From: Oegoconia quadripuncta
Lineage: Eukaryota; Arthropoda; Insecta; Lepidoptera; Autostichidae
DNA: 64,000 bases
Assembly (NCBI GenBank): GCA_949316235.1
Contig: OX438749.1
Span: forward strand, 31,816,022-31,880,021
Reading direction: 5' to 3'
This document shows positions 50,301-52,562 of this stretch, piece by piece. The translations under genes and the position numbers were made by a program. Each line of letters opens with the position of its first letter. Within the stretch, counting starts at the first letter, position 1. The notes beneath the pieces are model-generated. The model was not told where the DNA came from and ran no database searches. It saw only the letters and a list, made by a program, of their open reading frames with translations.

Positions 50301-52562
50301 ATGTCGGCTAATTGTTACTTGTTGATCGAAATGCGAAAGGGAAGACCAAGAAAAATATAAGAAGATGACATGCACAAGGGATGGCACAGAACATTCAAGG
50401 ACTGTTGCTAATGGCAACATCTGGAGGAGGCCTATGTCCTAGGGCAGCCTGAACAAGAGGTTATTGATGTTGAAAAATAAGTGAGCGAATAAAGGCTATT
50501 TTATTTATTTAAATACCACCCTTATTACAATTCTGTACTGAGACAATAGCATTTCTATATTGATGACCTGTTTGGTGTAGTGGTTAGCAACTGTGTCCAC
50601 TATACCAAAATGTTGCGGGTTCCAATCCCGCTAGGGGCATATGTTTGTGTGATGAATTCGGACATGTGTACCCGAGTTATGGATGTTTTCATTTGTAATA
50701 AGTATTTATTTACAAAAAAAAAATATTTACGTAGTATATCAATCATCTGGTATACACAACACAAACCTATAGTTGCTTACTGTGGAACTAGATGGTGCTG
50801 TGTATATGTCTAAGGATATTTATTTTTATTGTTGTGTGCACCTACATAATAACTTGATGAGTGAAGAGTTGCCATCTCATGAACAGAGACATGGGTGATA
50901 CATTAATGGTCATGGGCAACCGATTCCATGACTGGTGATAAGAAAGTGAAAATTACGCAAATATAAACCACCTTCATACTTAAATGCAATACACATTCCT
51001 CTTCAATTTAAGAGCTATGCTCTTGTCGGGGGAGTATTTATTTATTTACCAAGTTTATAACTATCATTACAGATTACTCCAATGCTATAGTTAACTAATG
51101 ACAATTATGTATACCAACTATATCTGCCTATACTAAATAACATAATACAAATAACGCAACTTTTTGAAATTCGCTCATACTGCATATGACAATATCTGTT
51201 CAGTCTGCTATCTCATTGAGTGTGAGTAGTGCTCGTGTCATTGGCCCTTTATTTAAAAGATTTGTATTGCCTCTTAGTACTTTAAATAGTCGAGGCATCC
51301 TTCTCCTATCTATATACCCATCAGGTACGCACAATTTTAATTGTTGTAGAATTGTCGTATTACAAATTTTACTACGAGTAATAACCATGACTCTCTGCTT
51401 ACCTCGCCCTCGACTTAACATTATTTGGTGTTTAAACATCGCAAACAAATGCATAAGAACTCATTTCACAAACTCATCCGAAGATTGTGACCGGTGACCT
51501 TAACAATCACTAGTTTAGGGCATTCACCAGAATCGCACAATTATTCTCCTGTATGTCAACAAGATTAAGATTTCTTGGAACAAATTTGTTATGGAACATA
51601 AAATAAACATTCATTTTTTTGGAATCTATATATTAGGTCCTTACCTATGAAATTGGCATTTTGTATGAAGAATTTCATTAAGACTGTTTTCTCCATACAA
51701 ACATTTTTGATTTTTTTTTGGGAATGGCAAATCCAAATTTAGCTAAACTTTGTGTGTATTATCGGAATATAGGCAGCATTAATTTTTAAAAGTAACCACT
51801 TTATAAAAGTTTCAGCGAATCTAAGAAATGATTATGGGAAGCACATGAAAAGAGCTCTGTTAATTTTTTTTTTATTATGTGATTTAGCCCAAAAATTTAA
51901 AAAATATTTCATGTGAAACCTTGAAATAATATTCCATTTTCCAAATAAAAAACAAATTTGGATATAGCTTTGCAAATCACAGTAATTGGTACATATGATT
52001 AACGAAGAAAAAAAAACTCCAATTTCTTAGGTAAAGACCTTAATTGTCATCTCTTAACCATCTTTTAAAGTTCATCCTGTTTAAAATCTAGTTTTAACCA
52101 ACACAGTAAAGAAAGGTTGTTGTACAATCAGATTTGGGTTAGAACAAGAATCTTGATAAACCAATCAGATTAGATTGTAAATAAATATGATAAAAAAAAA
52201 ACATGACGAAACGCAAACATGTCTTGATGTGTCATACACAGGTTCGTAAGTTCAGGGTCTGGAGAAATTTTGAAGTGGACATGGAATTACGAGTCACCAG
52301 AAAACCTCGTGACAGAAGGGATGCAATGAATTACAATAAGTACCAATATACCTTTGTTCTTACCCATAGTGGTGACATTGTAATCCGCTTGAGTGAAGTG
52401 AAGGCTGCAAACTTTGGAGTACTTTGTATACGGTTTTCCCCTTTTTAAAATGAGGTTCCACTTATCCGCCATAGTCACATCGCGAGGGAATCTATGAAAC
52501 TTCACATTTTTAGTCTTGCCGGCGAGGGATGTACATTGCGGCACCGTGCAATAATAACCCAT
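11229..52562 (-). CDS. THAP-A: THAP-domain protein, seven-exon model (gene span)
   Basis: This is a probable nuclear zinc-dependent DNA-binding protein. The spliced model joins 52562-52352, 40425-40299, 24410-24323, 23883-23205, 20703-20608, 13291-13223 and 11312-11229, giving 1354 nt and 451 residues plus one base, open throughout. Residues 1-90 form the THAP zinc domain: Cys5, Cys10, Cys52, His55, Trp35, Pro26 and an AVPS version of the AVPTIF box at 80-83. Residues 143-368 are disordered, rich in Tyr, Lys, Glu and Asp. Three sumoylation-type motifs lie at Lys348 (IKQE), Lys354 (VKDE) and Lys394 (VKQE). Six junctions have GT-AG borders and matching phases, which chance would hardly give. 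The C-terminus was not found. The target sequence and biological role are unknown. Introns cover about 97% of the span. Confidence 0.85.
11346..11760 (+). pseudogene. jockey-like (family H) C-terminus and 3' end
   Basis: It encodes [20 protein letters not shown] and [10 protein letters not shown], typical of the last part of a jockey-like ORF2. A 3' UTR follows, ending in aataaaatatttttgatttt repeats. Related 3' ends lie at 12155-12500 (minus) and 36575-36850 (plus). Strongly 5'-truncated. Confidence 0.65.
11830..12075 (+). pseudogene. jockey-like C-terminal remnant
   Basis: Recognisable pieces are atacgcttatacatataata, aggttccagtagacattcaa and the final tatttgaatgataagcaagc. Stops and indels are present. 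It parallels 26520-26710. Confidence 0.55.
12155..12500 (-). repeat. family H 3' end
   Basis: This is the reverse complement of the 11520-11760 type. It starts with the tail (aatcaaaatcaaaaatatttt) and runs into a few codons of the C-terminus. Same family as 36575-36850. Confidence 0.65.
12501..12837. other. no recognised feature
   Basis: A moderately AT-rich stretch, including gaattcgtgtaattcgcgtg. I saw no splice-bounded exon or window repeat. Confidence 0.4.
12838..13052 (-). mobile_element. SINE-E (tRNA-derived)
   Basis: On the minus strand the head reads gattggtgtagtggatagtg, with a B box ggttccaatcc and then acgggtaaatg. The same family is at 19172-19388 (plus) and, truncated, at 55540-55642 (minus). 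The tRNA resemblance covers only the A/B-box half, so it is not a functional tRNA gene. Confidence 0.7.
13223..13291 (-). CDS. THAP-A exon 6
   Basis: 69 nt with acceptor attgtttcag and donor ttacag/gtaatg. In the frame from exon 5 it encodes [20 protein letters not shown] and IT (residues 402-423), a Pro/Asn/Tyr-rich piece, and both ends are phase 1. Its length is a multiple of three, so it could be skipped without losing frame. Unique sequence between repeats. Confidence 0.78.
13345..13460 (-). repeat. jockey-like 3' end fragment with tttga-type tail
   Basis: It contains aatagcctggcatgcgaacg, shared with the jockey-like 3' ends, followed by aaaatcaaaatcaaaatcaa, a tail-type microsatellite. 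Confidence 0.5.
13461..13570 (+). repeat. SINE-A tail fragment
   Basis: It runs from gatggagtttcccggtcagt through the hairpin (ggcctca..tgaggtc) to cgttgtggatt and an A-run. The outer stem pair is kept by a G-T wobble. Confidence 0.6.
13582..13934 (+). repeat. non-LTR 3' end with atct tail, copy 1
   Basis: This matches 45527-45866 over nearly its whole length. Both end in caaataaacgctttatctat with atct repeats, as in a retrotransposon 3' end with a microsatellite tail. No coding part is left. Confidence 0.7.
13935..14330 (-). repeat. jockey-like 3' end
   Basis: This is the reverse complement of the 10501-10720 type, with the tail near 13935, aagagcaacctc near 14040 and a decayed C-terminus up to about 14330. 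Confidence 0.65.
14340..14525. repeat. two SINE-A tails in inverted orientation
   Basis: A plus-strand tail (14355-14420) and a minus-strand tail (14440-14525) face each other across a short AT spacer. Together they form an inverted repeat of about 75 bp per arm. Confidence 0.65.
14526..14729. other. no recognised feature
   Basis: Spacer before the 119-bp array. It carries aaccaaatcggtttagtcgt, a phrase that recurs imperfectly near 54240-54320 (aatccgtccaaccgtttagg), so it may be old repeat sequence. Confidence 0.35.
14730..15370. repeat. tandem repeat, five copies of ~119 bp
   Basis: The phrase gtgctattaaccgtt starts at about 14781, 14893, 15012, 15131 and 15250. The first interval is 112 bp and the others are 119 bp. 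Each unit carries ggagttcccctcgtgaggag and ctggctgcagcatcaggtca. The middle units are nearly identical and the edge units are degraded. It sits in THAP-A intron 5. Confidence 0.9.
15371..15789. other. no recognised feature
   Basis: It contains the phrase cagcgacatctagcggcgg, a type common in insect intergenic DNA. No exon signal was seen; the open frame at 15396-15593 has no motif. Confidence 0.4.
15790..16621. mobile_element. MITE-1, long copy with nested insertion
   Basis: The left end taccggatgagttttttt and the right end tacggtaaaaaaaactctac with their inner blocks are inverted repeats of about 65 bp. A family T 3' end (15970-16205) lies inside. Internal text 16281-16325 resembles 1757-1798. 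Confidence 0.6.
15970..16205 (-). repeat. family T retrotransposon 3' end
   Basis: It shares aatgatcctgtgggtttctt and tttccgaagcggtagtagct with 17360-17530 (plus), 36390-36570 and 41565-41710. The recurring fixed end suggests a non-LTR 3' part. Confidence 0.6.
16640..17330. other. mostly unassigned; open frame 17076-17483
   Basis: It holds two copies of gatctgatgatggag (16825 and 16947) and an open frame over 17076-17483 that I do not recognise. The frame has no splice-site support, and its 3' half overlaps the family T repeat, so I do not call a gene. Confidence 0.35.
17331..17527 (+). repeat. family T retrotransposon 3' end
   Basis: Plus-strand copy: the segment from caagctactaccgcttcgga to acccacaggatcattgttgt matches the reverse complement of 15970-16205. 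Confidence 0.6.
17528..17745 (-). pseudogene. reverse transcriptase C-terminal remnant
   Basis: The minus strand encodes [20 protein letters not shown] and [17 protein letters not shown], the end of a jockey-like ORF2. It is too short to function. Confidence 0.6.
17985..19074 (-). pseudogene. jockey-like element, 5'-truncated and broken
   Basis: It encodes the reverse-transcriptase thumb and tail: [40 protein letters not shown] and QKRAIRIL. The frame breaks near 18660 and continues to [14 protein letters not shown] and [10 protein letters not shown]. The 3' UTR (17985-18345) ends in agattagattagattta repeats. A second 3' end of this family is at 41045-41365. No catalytic YADD remains. Confidence 0.8.
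19172..19388 (+). mobile_element. SINE-E (tRNA-derived)
   Basis: The head gattggtgtagtgaatagtg is followed by the B box ggttcgaatccc. The body is atgaatacaaacatttattc, and the tail ends in gatgatgatgat. It is the sense copy of 12838-13052. Confidence 0.75.
19550..19845 (+). mobile_element. 3' end of non-LTR family C with A-tail
   Basis: Almost the same as 2677-2990 in the opposite orientation. It carries stems gggcggc (19763-19769) and gccgccc (19808-19814) around tttccatcaggtga, and ends in a pure A-run. The open frame through it is a family feature, not a host gene. Confidence 0.75.
19965..20150 (-). repeat. SINE-B, head truncated
   Basis: It runs from cttggacatacacacagcgc to acgggtacacatgtccgta on the minus strand; the tRNA-like head is absent. 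Confidence 0.65.
20280..20578 (-). mobile_element. SINE-F (tRNA-derived)
   Basis: The minus-strand head ggagcggtggctcagcggtt leads to a B box ggttcgattccc and then ggcaggccatgtaccaatga. The tail reads gatatattgcc-type text ending gggctgatgatgataattt. Copies are at 24440-24725 and 31065-31345. It ends about 28 bp from the exon 5 donor. Confidence 0.75.
20608..20703 (-). CDS. THAP-A exon 5
   Basis: 96 nt with acceptor tacattacag and donor agcg/gttagtg. In the frame from exon 4 it encodes [20 protein letters not shown] and [11 protein letters not shown] (residues 370-400). The VKQE motif is a sumoylation-type site, and the His/Leu/Gln segment could be a short helix. Both ends are phase 1. Confidence 0.82.
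20704..20879. other. intron 4 remnant without recognised features
   Basis: A short GC-moderate stretch (gctttgcgtgggaggatttg), not matched elsewhere in the window. Confidence 0.3.
20880..21158 (-). mobile_element. SINE-B (tRNA-derived), full length
   Basis: The minus-strand head gacctgtttggtgtagtggt is followed by the B box ggttcgaatcccgc, cggacatgtgtacccgagtt, and the tail ggaactagatggcg. Related full copies are at 41791-42055, 47510-47755, 50565-50820 and 53855-54095. Confidence 0.8.
21439..22440. repeat. 50-bp minisatellite, about 20 units, in THAP-A intron 4
   Basis: Eighteen units of exactly 50 bp begin at 21491 and repeat to 22390, each holding tttgtatcattggttaacaa and ctttgaggatcatgc. 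They are flanked by one longer, degraded unit on each side (ggttcaaaca variants). Single-base variants (catgcaat against catgctat) cluster in blocks. Two more decayed units lie at 22970-23085. There are no spacers, so this is not CRISPR. Confidence 0.95.
22624..22862. mobile_element. MITE-1, short copy
   Basis: 239 bp with ~65-bp inverted ends: accgtaaggaaaaaaatagg on the left and ttccttacggtaaaaaaact on the right, plus ggtaagtgaaata and its complement. This copy defines the family ends best. It interrupts the minisatellite region. Confidence 0.8.
22970..23085. repeat. decayed outlier units of the 50-bp minisatellite
   Basis: aatggttcaaacagctttag and attggttcaactaactttga resemble the edge units of the main array, so the array once reached close to exon 4. 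Confidence 0.6.
23205..23883 (-). CDS. THAP-A exon 4 (main disordered region)
   Basis: 679 nt with acceptor tcgttttacag and donor aattag/gtaagta. It encodes residues 143-368. It opens with [20 protein letters not shown] and a basic KPKKQ stretch, followed by acidic and Ser-rich text ([19 protein letters not shown]). A long run rich in Tyr, Lys, Glu and Asp comes next, then a Gln-rich helix candidate ([15 protein letters not shown]) and [12 protein letters not shown], which holds two sumoylation-type motifs. No folded domain was recognised. It is the largest exon and is colinear and in phase with exons 3 and 5. Confidence 0.88.
23884..24322. other. intron 3 of THAP-A
   Basis: A short intron of 439 bp without a recognised repeat, apart from the 26-bp palindrome at 24033-24058. 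Confidence 0.6.
24033..24058. repeat. 26-bp perfect palindrome of MITE-1 ends
   Basis: atctcatccggta meets its exact reverse complement, taccggatgagat. Both halves match the terminal bases of MITE-1 (compare 15790-15800), so two MITE-1 ends appear joined head to head. Confidence 0.7.
24323..24410 (-). CDS. THAP-A exon 3
   Basis: 88 nt with acceptor tgtttttcag and donor ctaat/gtaagtatt. Using the two bases left by exon 2, it encodes Glu113, then [20 protein letters not shown] and ASSESHDSN (residues 114-142), and ends in phase 0. The other two frames are disrupted or lack context. A SINE-F tail begins about 30 bp beyond the acceptor. Confidence 0.82.
24440..24725 (-). mobile_element. SINE-F (tRNA-derived), decayed head
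   Basis: It shares catcagtccgtaaacatccc, the ctcaggcatgcaggtttcct block and a partial head (cctcacaaattgggagac) with 20280-20578. Confidence 0.65.
24726..24964. other. no recognised feature
   Basis: AT-rich spacer in THAP-A intron 2. Confidence 0.35.
24965..25530 (+). pseudogene. jockey-like C-terminus and 3' end
   Basis: It runs from cacttagagataagtttaaa through a decayed ORF2 end to gccaggctatttcacaattaat, and then to the tail shared with 10501-10720. It gives the uninterrupted structure used to place the insertion at 5594. Confidence 0.65.
25531..25909. other. no recognised feature
   Basis: It includes gttccgttgtgaaaaaggga-like text around 25745 and ctgtctgtctgtcc. Unassigned. Confidence 0.3.
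25910..26230 (+). pseudogene. family A non-LTR: ORF2 C-terminus and 3' hairpin
   Basis: It encodes [20 protein letters not shown] and [17 protein letters not shown], the usual end of such ORF2 proteins, and then [14 protein letters not shown]. The hairpin follows (stems gaccaca at 26167-26173 and tgtggtc at 26198-26204), then an AT tail. This is the best copy of family A in the window. Confidence 0.75.
26269..26410. mobile_element. MITE-3, 140-bp foldback element
   Basis: ggtgtcgattcggatgtata at the left and tacatccgaatagacacc at the right extend into about 45-bp inverted arms (ccaactaaactaaaaccag). The second copy is at 49981-50132. Confidence 0.85.
26420..26920 (+). pseudogene. jockey-like C-terminus and 3' end
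   Basis: It carries aatgtatacgcttttataat, aaggttccagtggacattca and the ending ctggatgataagcaagcatg, then aagagcaacccttgagtttc and a 3' tail. It is frameshifted and 5'-truncated. Confidence 0.6.
27085..27430 (-). mobile_element. SINE-A (tRNA-derived), full length
   Basis: On the minus strand: head aaccgcctccgtggctcaat with B box ggttcgatcccc, middle tagctaccaccatcttatct and gccgccaagcaacaatgtta, the hairpin gacctca..tgaggtc, and an A-tail. Confidence 0.85.
27431..27719. other. no recognised feature
   Basis: It includes accccatcgtgtggggtg, a small inverted repeat. Nothing coding was seen. Confidence 0.35.
27720..28030 (-). pseudogene. family C-like non-LTR: ORF2 C-terminus and 3' end
   Basis: The minus strand encodes [33 protein letters not shown], and then [18 protein letters not shown] before the ccatcaggtga hairpin and A-tail. 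This shows that family C is the 3' end of a reverse-transcriptase element. Confidence 0.75.
28080..28185 (+). repeat. family V repeat
   Basis: tgtcaggatcgtagcaagtg followed by ggtctctgcctacggctacg recurs at 34930-35060 and 47800-47890 (plus), and at 36860-37075 and 47010-47110 (minus). Class unknown. Confidence 0.6.
28189..28883. mobile_element. 695-bp foldback element with 272-bp arms
   Basis: Left arm 28189-28460 and right arm 28612-28883 are near-perfect reverse complements around a 151-bp centre. The ends read tatacagggcgtcccaaagt. Each arm contains the same small open frame ([16 protein letters not shown]), a by-product of symmetry. No transposase. The arms' near identity suggests a recent origin or gene conversion. 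Confidence 0.9.
29285..29622 (-). mobile_element. SINE-A, full length
   Basis: Same architecture as 27085-27430; head at 29622, hairpin near 29320-29355, A-rich tail at 29285-29300. Confidence 0.85.
29623..29950. other. no recognised feature
   Basis: Unassigned intronic sequence of THAP-A intron 2. Confidence 0.3.
29951..30180 (+). repeat. family J dispersed repeat units
   Basis: Phrases tggtactctgcacggcgcct, actgaaggtagacggtg and ctacgtg recur as irregular tandem units here and at 30500-30650, 38000-38290, 38520-38960, 39210-39330, 45330-45430 and 48180-48600. Confidence 0.65.
30181..30499. other. no recognised feature
   Basis: Higher GC around 30200-30220 (cccccgccccgggagtg), but no splice-bounded exon or repeat match. 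Confidence 0.3.
30500..30650 (+). repeat. family J dispersed repeat units
   Basis: It contains gcctatttaaggtagacggt, accgccgataccaggctagc and gctgaaggtagacggtgcc. Confidence 0.65.
30651..31064. other. no recognised feature
   Basis: Contains an unexplained open frame (30686-30880, plus) without motif or splice context, and a short inverted pair (aattaggtggttgttttagg / cctaattaaaa). Confidence 0.3.
31065..31345 (+). mobile_element. SINE-F, decayed
   Basis: acgcggtctcccaatttggg and ggccatgtaccaatgagttt come from the head region; the end is tacgggctgatgatta. Sense copy of 20280-20578. Confidence 0.6.
31385..31600 (-). pseudogene. family A non-LTR 3' end
   Basis: Minus-strand copy of 25910-26230: hairpin near 31415-31460, then the ggcatggaactcccttccgg region encoding AWNSLP. 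Confidence 0.65.
31601..32159. other. AT-rich; possible old retrotransposon 3' end
   Basis: The stretch around 31850-32060 ends in gtgcaataaatgataaataa with ataa/attaatta repeats, like a non-LTR tail on the plus strand. The rest is plain AT-rich DNA. Confidence 0.35.
32160..32737 (-). pseudogene. RNase H-bearing non-LTR element, C-terminal fragment
   Basis: It encodes 156 residues of an ORF2 end: [40 protein letters not shown] and the zinc motif [18 protein letters not shown]. It is near identical to 4361-4856 but extends about 80 bp further at the 5' side. Both lack the catalytic domains. Confidence 0.8.
32738..33110. other. no recognised feature
   Basis: AT-rich intronic sequence. Confidence 0.35.
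33113..33482. mobile_element. MITE-2 copy
   Basis: The left end is tttacctatgaaattggagt and the right end is caatttcataggcaaggacc. The internal block aaaaatgtttgtatggagaa is shared with the copies at 37081-37463, 46528-46935 and 51636-52039. It lies on the minus strand relative to the 51636 copy. Confidence 0.75.
33540..33845 (-). pseudogene. reverse transcriptase C-terminal fragment (RTE-like)
   Basis: The minus strand around 33735-33800 reads [20 protein letters not shown] and then [12 protein letters not shown], a hallmark phrase of the C-terminal part of RTE-type endonuclease/reverse transcriptases. The flanks are decayed. Confidence 0.7.
33846..34339. other. no recognised feature
   Basis: Unassigned. 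It includes cttcggggtccccacgaacc-like text around 34115-34150 that may be further retroelement decay. Confidence 0.3.
34340..34675 (-). mobile_element. SINE-A, full length
   Basis: Minus-strand copy; the head ends at 34674 with a few changes (cggaatcggtt), and the A-tail appears as a T-run at 34340-34348. Confidence 0.85.
34930..35060 (+). repeat. family V repeat
   Basis: gagtgaatgaagcaataaag, then tcaggatcgtagcaagtgga, as at 28080-28185. Confidence 0.55.
35158..35310. mobile_element. MITE-1, left half only
   Basis: ttttttaccgtaag, ggtaagtgaaatagaagtta and tgtcatgcgacggtcg match the left half of 15790-16621. No right inverted end was found before the 20-bp arrays. Confidence 0.6.
35401..35520. 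repeat. 20-bp tandem array, six units
   Basis: Units of tagaagcactcgtgtcgctg repeat six times. The first and last units are degraded. Confidence 0.92.
35521..35800. repeat. array flank, duplicated at 35991-36140
   Basis: gcaaagtcagtgacttacag, gacttgaaaacaccgtaggt and gtcattagcctgac are echoed downstream of the second array, so array plus flank were duplicated together. Confidence 0.75.
35811..35990. repeat. 20-bp tandem array, about nine units
   Basis: Same 20-bp unit as 35401-35520 with a tct/tcg variant (actcgtgtct). An open frame on the minus strand is a by-product. Confidence 0.92.
36141..36389. other. no recognised feature
   Basis: Unassigned intronic DNA. Confidence 0.3.
36390..36570 (-). 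repeat. family T retrotransposon 3' end
   Basis: aacaatgatcctgtgggctt and ttccgaagcggtagtagctt, in the same orientation as 15970-16205. Confidence 0.6.
36575..36850 (+). repeat. family H 3' end
   Basis: From agaaactctgtgtaagaagg (encoding [17 protein letters not shown]) to tgttgactttcagtaagtga, matching 11480-11720. Confidence 0.65.
36860..37075 (-). repeat. family V repeat, longest copy
   Basis: It includes atgtcacgcctgtttcccgt, cacttgctacgatcctgacc, and an extension to atgtccccgatttgatcatg that also occurs reversed at 28020-28050, so family V adjoins family C-like 3' ends. Confidence 0.6.
37081..37463. mobile_element. MITE-2 copy
   Basis: The left end ggtccttacctatgaaattg follows a tta. 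The right end is ccaatttcataggtaccc. About 380 bp, no coding sequence. Confidence 0.8.
37464..37999. other. no recognised feature
   Basis: Unassigned intronic DNA; mixed AT content. Confidence 0.3.
38000..38290 (+). repeat. family J dispersed repeat units
   Basis: Irregular units with actgaaagtagacgatgccc, gactaattactgccgatacc and ggtactctgcatggcgctta. A SINE-A tail fragment follows at 38288-38340 (minus). Confidence 0.6.
38520..38960 (-). repeat. family J dispersed repeat units
   Basis: Reverse-orientation units with accttcagtagacgcggtgc and ctagtacctgcagt. At least three units can be told apart. Confidence 0.6.
38965..39210 (-). pseudogene. family A non-LTR 3' end
   Basis: Minus-strand copy of the 25910-26230 type. 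Hairpin stems (gatcaca/tgtggtc) lie near 38985-39020, followed by the AWNSLP-coding region. Confidence 0.65.
39470..40150 (-). pseudogene. jockey-like element, C-terminus and 3' end, frameshifted
   Basis: The minus strand carries [31 protein letters not shown] and [15 protein letters not shown], then [10 protein letters not shown] and [15 protein letters not shown] in different frames. This is the most complete copy of the jockey-like family whose tails recur through the window. No YADD motif. Confidence 0.75.
40299..40425 (-). CDS. THAP-A exon 2
   Basis: 127 nt with acceptor acatttgcag and donor gagga/gtgagtttg. After the split Gly71 it encodes [20 protein letters not shown] and [15 protein letters not shown], then a basic/acidic tail (residues 72-112). 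AVPS at 80-83 is the AVPTIF-like end of the THAP fold, so exons 1 and 2 together make the domain. The exon starts at the same codon and phase as THAP-B exon 2. A SINE-A lies about 43 bp upstream of the acceptor. Confidence 0.88.
40470..40805 (+). mobile_element. SINE-A, full length, sense copy
   Basis: Head accgcctccgtggctcaatg, B box ggttcgatccccagc, middle gctagctaccaccatcctat, and gccgccaagcagcaatgtta. It ends in the hairpin (near 40739-40777) and gtgcat plus A-run. About 335 bp. The head resembles a tRNA only around the A and B boxes, so it is a pol III-type SINE and not a tRNA gene. Confidence 0.88.
40920..41044 (-). repeat. SINE-B 3' half (split by insertion)
   Basis: The tail half of a SINE-B; the head half resumes near 41390 after an inserted jockey-like 3' end. 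Confidence 0.7.
41045..41365 (-). mobile_element. jockey-like 3' end inserted in SINE-B
   Basis: It starts with agattagattacattagatt and shares ttagttcacttttacaata and attgtcaaacataaaacaa with 17985-18340. Only the 3' UTR is present. Confidence 0.75.
41390..41530 (-). repeat. SINE-B head half
   Basis: Contains cgggactcgaacccgcgacc (B box on the minus strand) and the head end aacaggtcgtc. A short duplication (cataactcgggtacacatg) marks the insertion border. Confidence 0.7.
41565..41710 (-). repeat. family T retrotransposon 3' end
   Basis: Same phrases as 15970-16205: gatcctgtgggtttcttgcg and ccgaagcggtggtagcttgg. Confidence 0.6.
41791..42055 (+). mobile_element. SINE-B (tRNA-derived), full length
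   Basis: Head cacctgtttggtgtagtggt, B box gcgggttcgaatcccgc, body cggacatgtgtacccgagtt, tail ggaactagatggcgcagtg, ending in tatttattt. Confidence 0.85.
42056..43759. other. no recognised gene or repeat
   Basis: 1.7 kb of AT-rich intron 1 sequence of THAP-A. Small echoes are gagtagttgctgccaccaag (42929) and gagtagctgctgccaccaaa (43269). Text near 43360-43400 recurs at 48600-48630. A long T-run sits at 43760. No exon evidence. Confidence 0.45.
43760..44060 (-). pseudogene. non-LTR ORF2 C-terminus and 3' hairpin
   Basis: Read on the minus strand, a coding remnant with a WNALP-like phrase leads to a hairpin (stems gacctta and taaggtc at 43808-43814 and 43834-43840) and a long A-tail. This is a family distinct from A and C but with the same 3' architecture. 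Confidence 0.65.
44164..44367 (-). mobile_element. SINE-A with internal deletion
   Basis: The tail (through gttaagtgaagatgagg) is joined directly to tggtagctagccaggcggac and the head, missing about 125 bp of the middle. Confidence 0.8.
44375..45329. other. unassigned, partly GC-richer
   Basis: It holds text with cttgag/tctcaag words (44770-44900) and an open frame at 45069-45260 (minus) without motif. No exon borders I would trust. Confidence 0.35.
45330..45430 (-). repeat. family J dispersed repeat unit
   Basis: tcaccttcagtaaacgccgc and ccactgttgatcc match the reversed J unit. Confidence 0.5.
45527..45866 (+). repeat. non-LTR 3' end with atct tail, copy 2
   Basis: Close copy of 13582-13934 with a few indels; ends in the same atct microsatellite. 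Confidence 0.7.
45867..46525. other. no recognised feature
   Basis: Intron 1 of THAP-A; nothing supported. Confidence 0.35.
46528..46935. mobile_element. MITE-2 copy
   Basis: Left gtctttaccaatgaaattga, right caatttcataggtaaggacc followed by taa. Reverse orientation relative to 51636-52039. Confidence 0.78.
47010..47110 (-). repeat. family V fragment
   Basis: ccacttgctacgatcctgac and tcactctcataaagttgt. Confidence 0.5.
47510..47755 (-). mobile_element. SINE-B, full length
   Basis: Minus-strand copy; the head end aacaggtcgtc is at 47745-47755 and the tail text agcgccatctagttccac is near 47530-47550. Confidence 0.82.
47800..47890 (+). repeat. family V fragment
   Basis: gtgtcaggatcgtagcaagt and ctgtctaccgctacaggaaa. 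Confidence 0.5.
48180..48600 (+). repeat. family J dispersed repeat units
   Basis: At least four irregular units with accaggctagcataaccaag, gtggtactctgcatggtgtc and tactgaaggt. The spacing is about 100-130 bp. Confidence 0.65.
48601..49375. repeat. imperfect tandem duplication of ~170 bp
   Basis: Copy 1 (about 48925-49075) and copy 2 (about 49105-49255) share ggaaccagcttaccaatatt, cttgggag, aaacccaaatc and atagtttgtaatata. The remainder is unassigned. Confidence 0.6.
49380..49570 (+). repeat. non-LTR 3' end (pair with 63620-63815)
   Basis: gagctatgcaatggacagct, ggagtgctgtcaatttgtat and acccagggtgcacaaaagcc recur at 63640-63815, where the copy ends in an A-run. Confidence 0.65.
49571..49980. 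other. no recognised feature
   Basis: Unassigned intronic DNA. Confidence 0.3.
49981..50132. mobile_element. MITE-3 copy
   Basis: tggtgtcgattcggatgtac and its reverse complement at 50112-50131 bound the element; the arms match 26269-26410. Confidence 0.85.
50133..50564. other. no recognised feature; possible RTE-like remnant
   Basis: Around 50330-50450 the text ggcctatgtcctagggcagc and agaccaagaaaaatataaga resembles ORF2 C-terminus debris. Too decayed to call. Confidence 0.3.
50565..50820 (+). mobile_element. SINE-B, full length
   Basis: Head tgacctgtttggtgtagtgg, B box gcgggttccaatcccgc, tail ggaactagatggtgctgtg. Confidence 0.82.
51040..51460 (-). pseudogene. non-LTR ORF2 C-terminal fragment
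   Basis: The minus strand encodes [40 protein letters not shown] and TLNEIAD, the usual ending of jockey/CR1-type ORF2 proteins. Upstream domains are absent. Confidence 0.65.
51636..52039. mobile_element. MITE-2, best copy with tta duplications
   Basis: 404 bp. The ends ggtccttacctatgaaattg and ccaatttcttaggtaaagacc are inverted repeats. tta occurs immediately outside both ends (51633-51635 and 52040-52042), fitting the 3-bp target preference of PIF/Harbinger-type elements. Confidence 0.8.
52352..52562 (-). CDS. THAP-A exon 1 (THAP zinc domain, first part)
   Basis: 211 nt from the ATG at 52560-52562 to donor aaag/gtatat. I start at MGYYC rather than a few codons earlier because THAP domains begin with Met-x-x-x-Cys. 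The 70 residues carry Cys5, Cys10, Cys52 and His55, the zinc ligands, plus FHRFPRD and Trp35. [15 protein letters not shown] is the typical centre. Residue identity with THAP-B exon 1 is 51 of 70. Confidence 0.92.
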
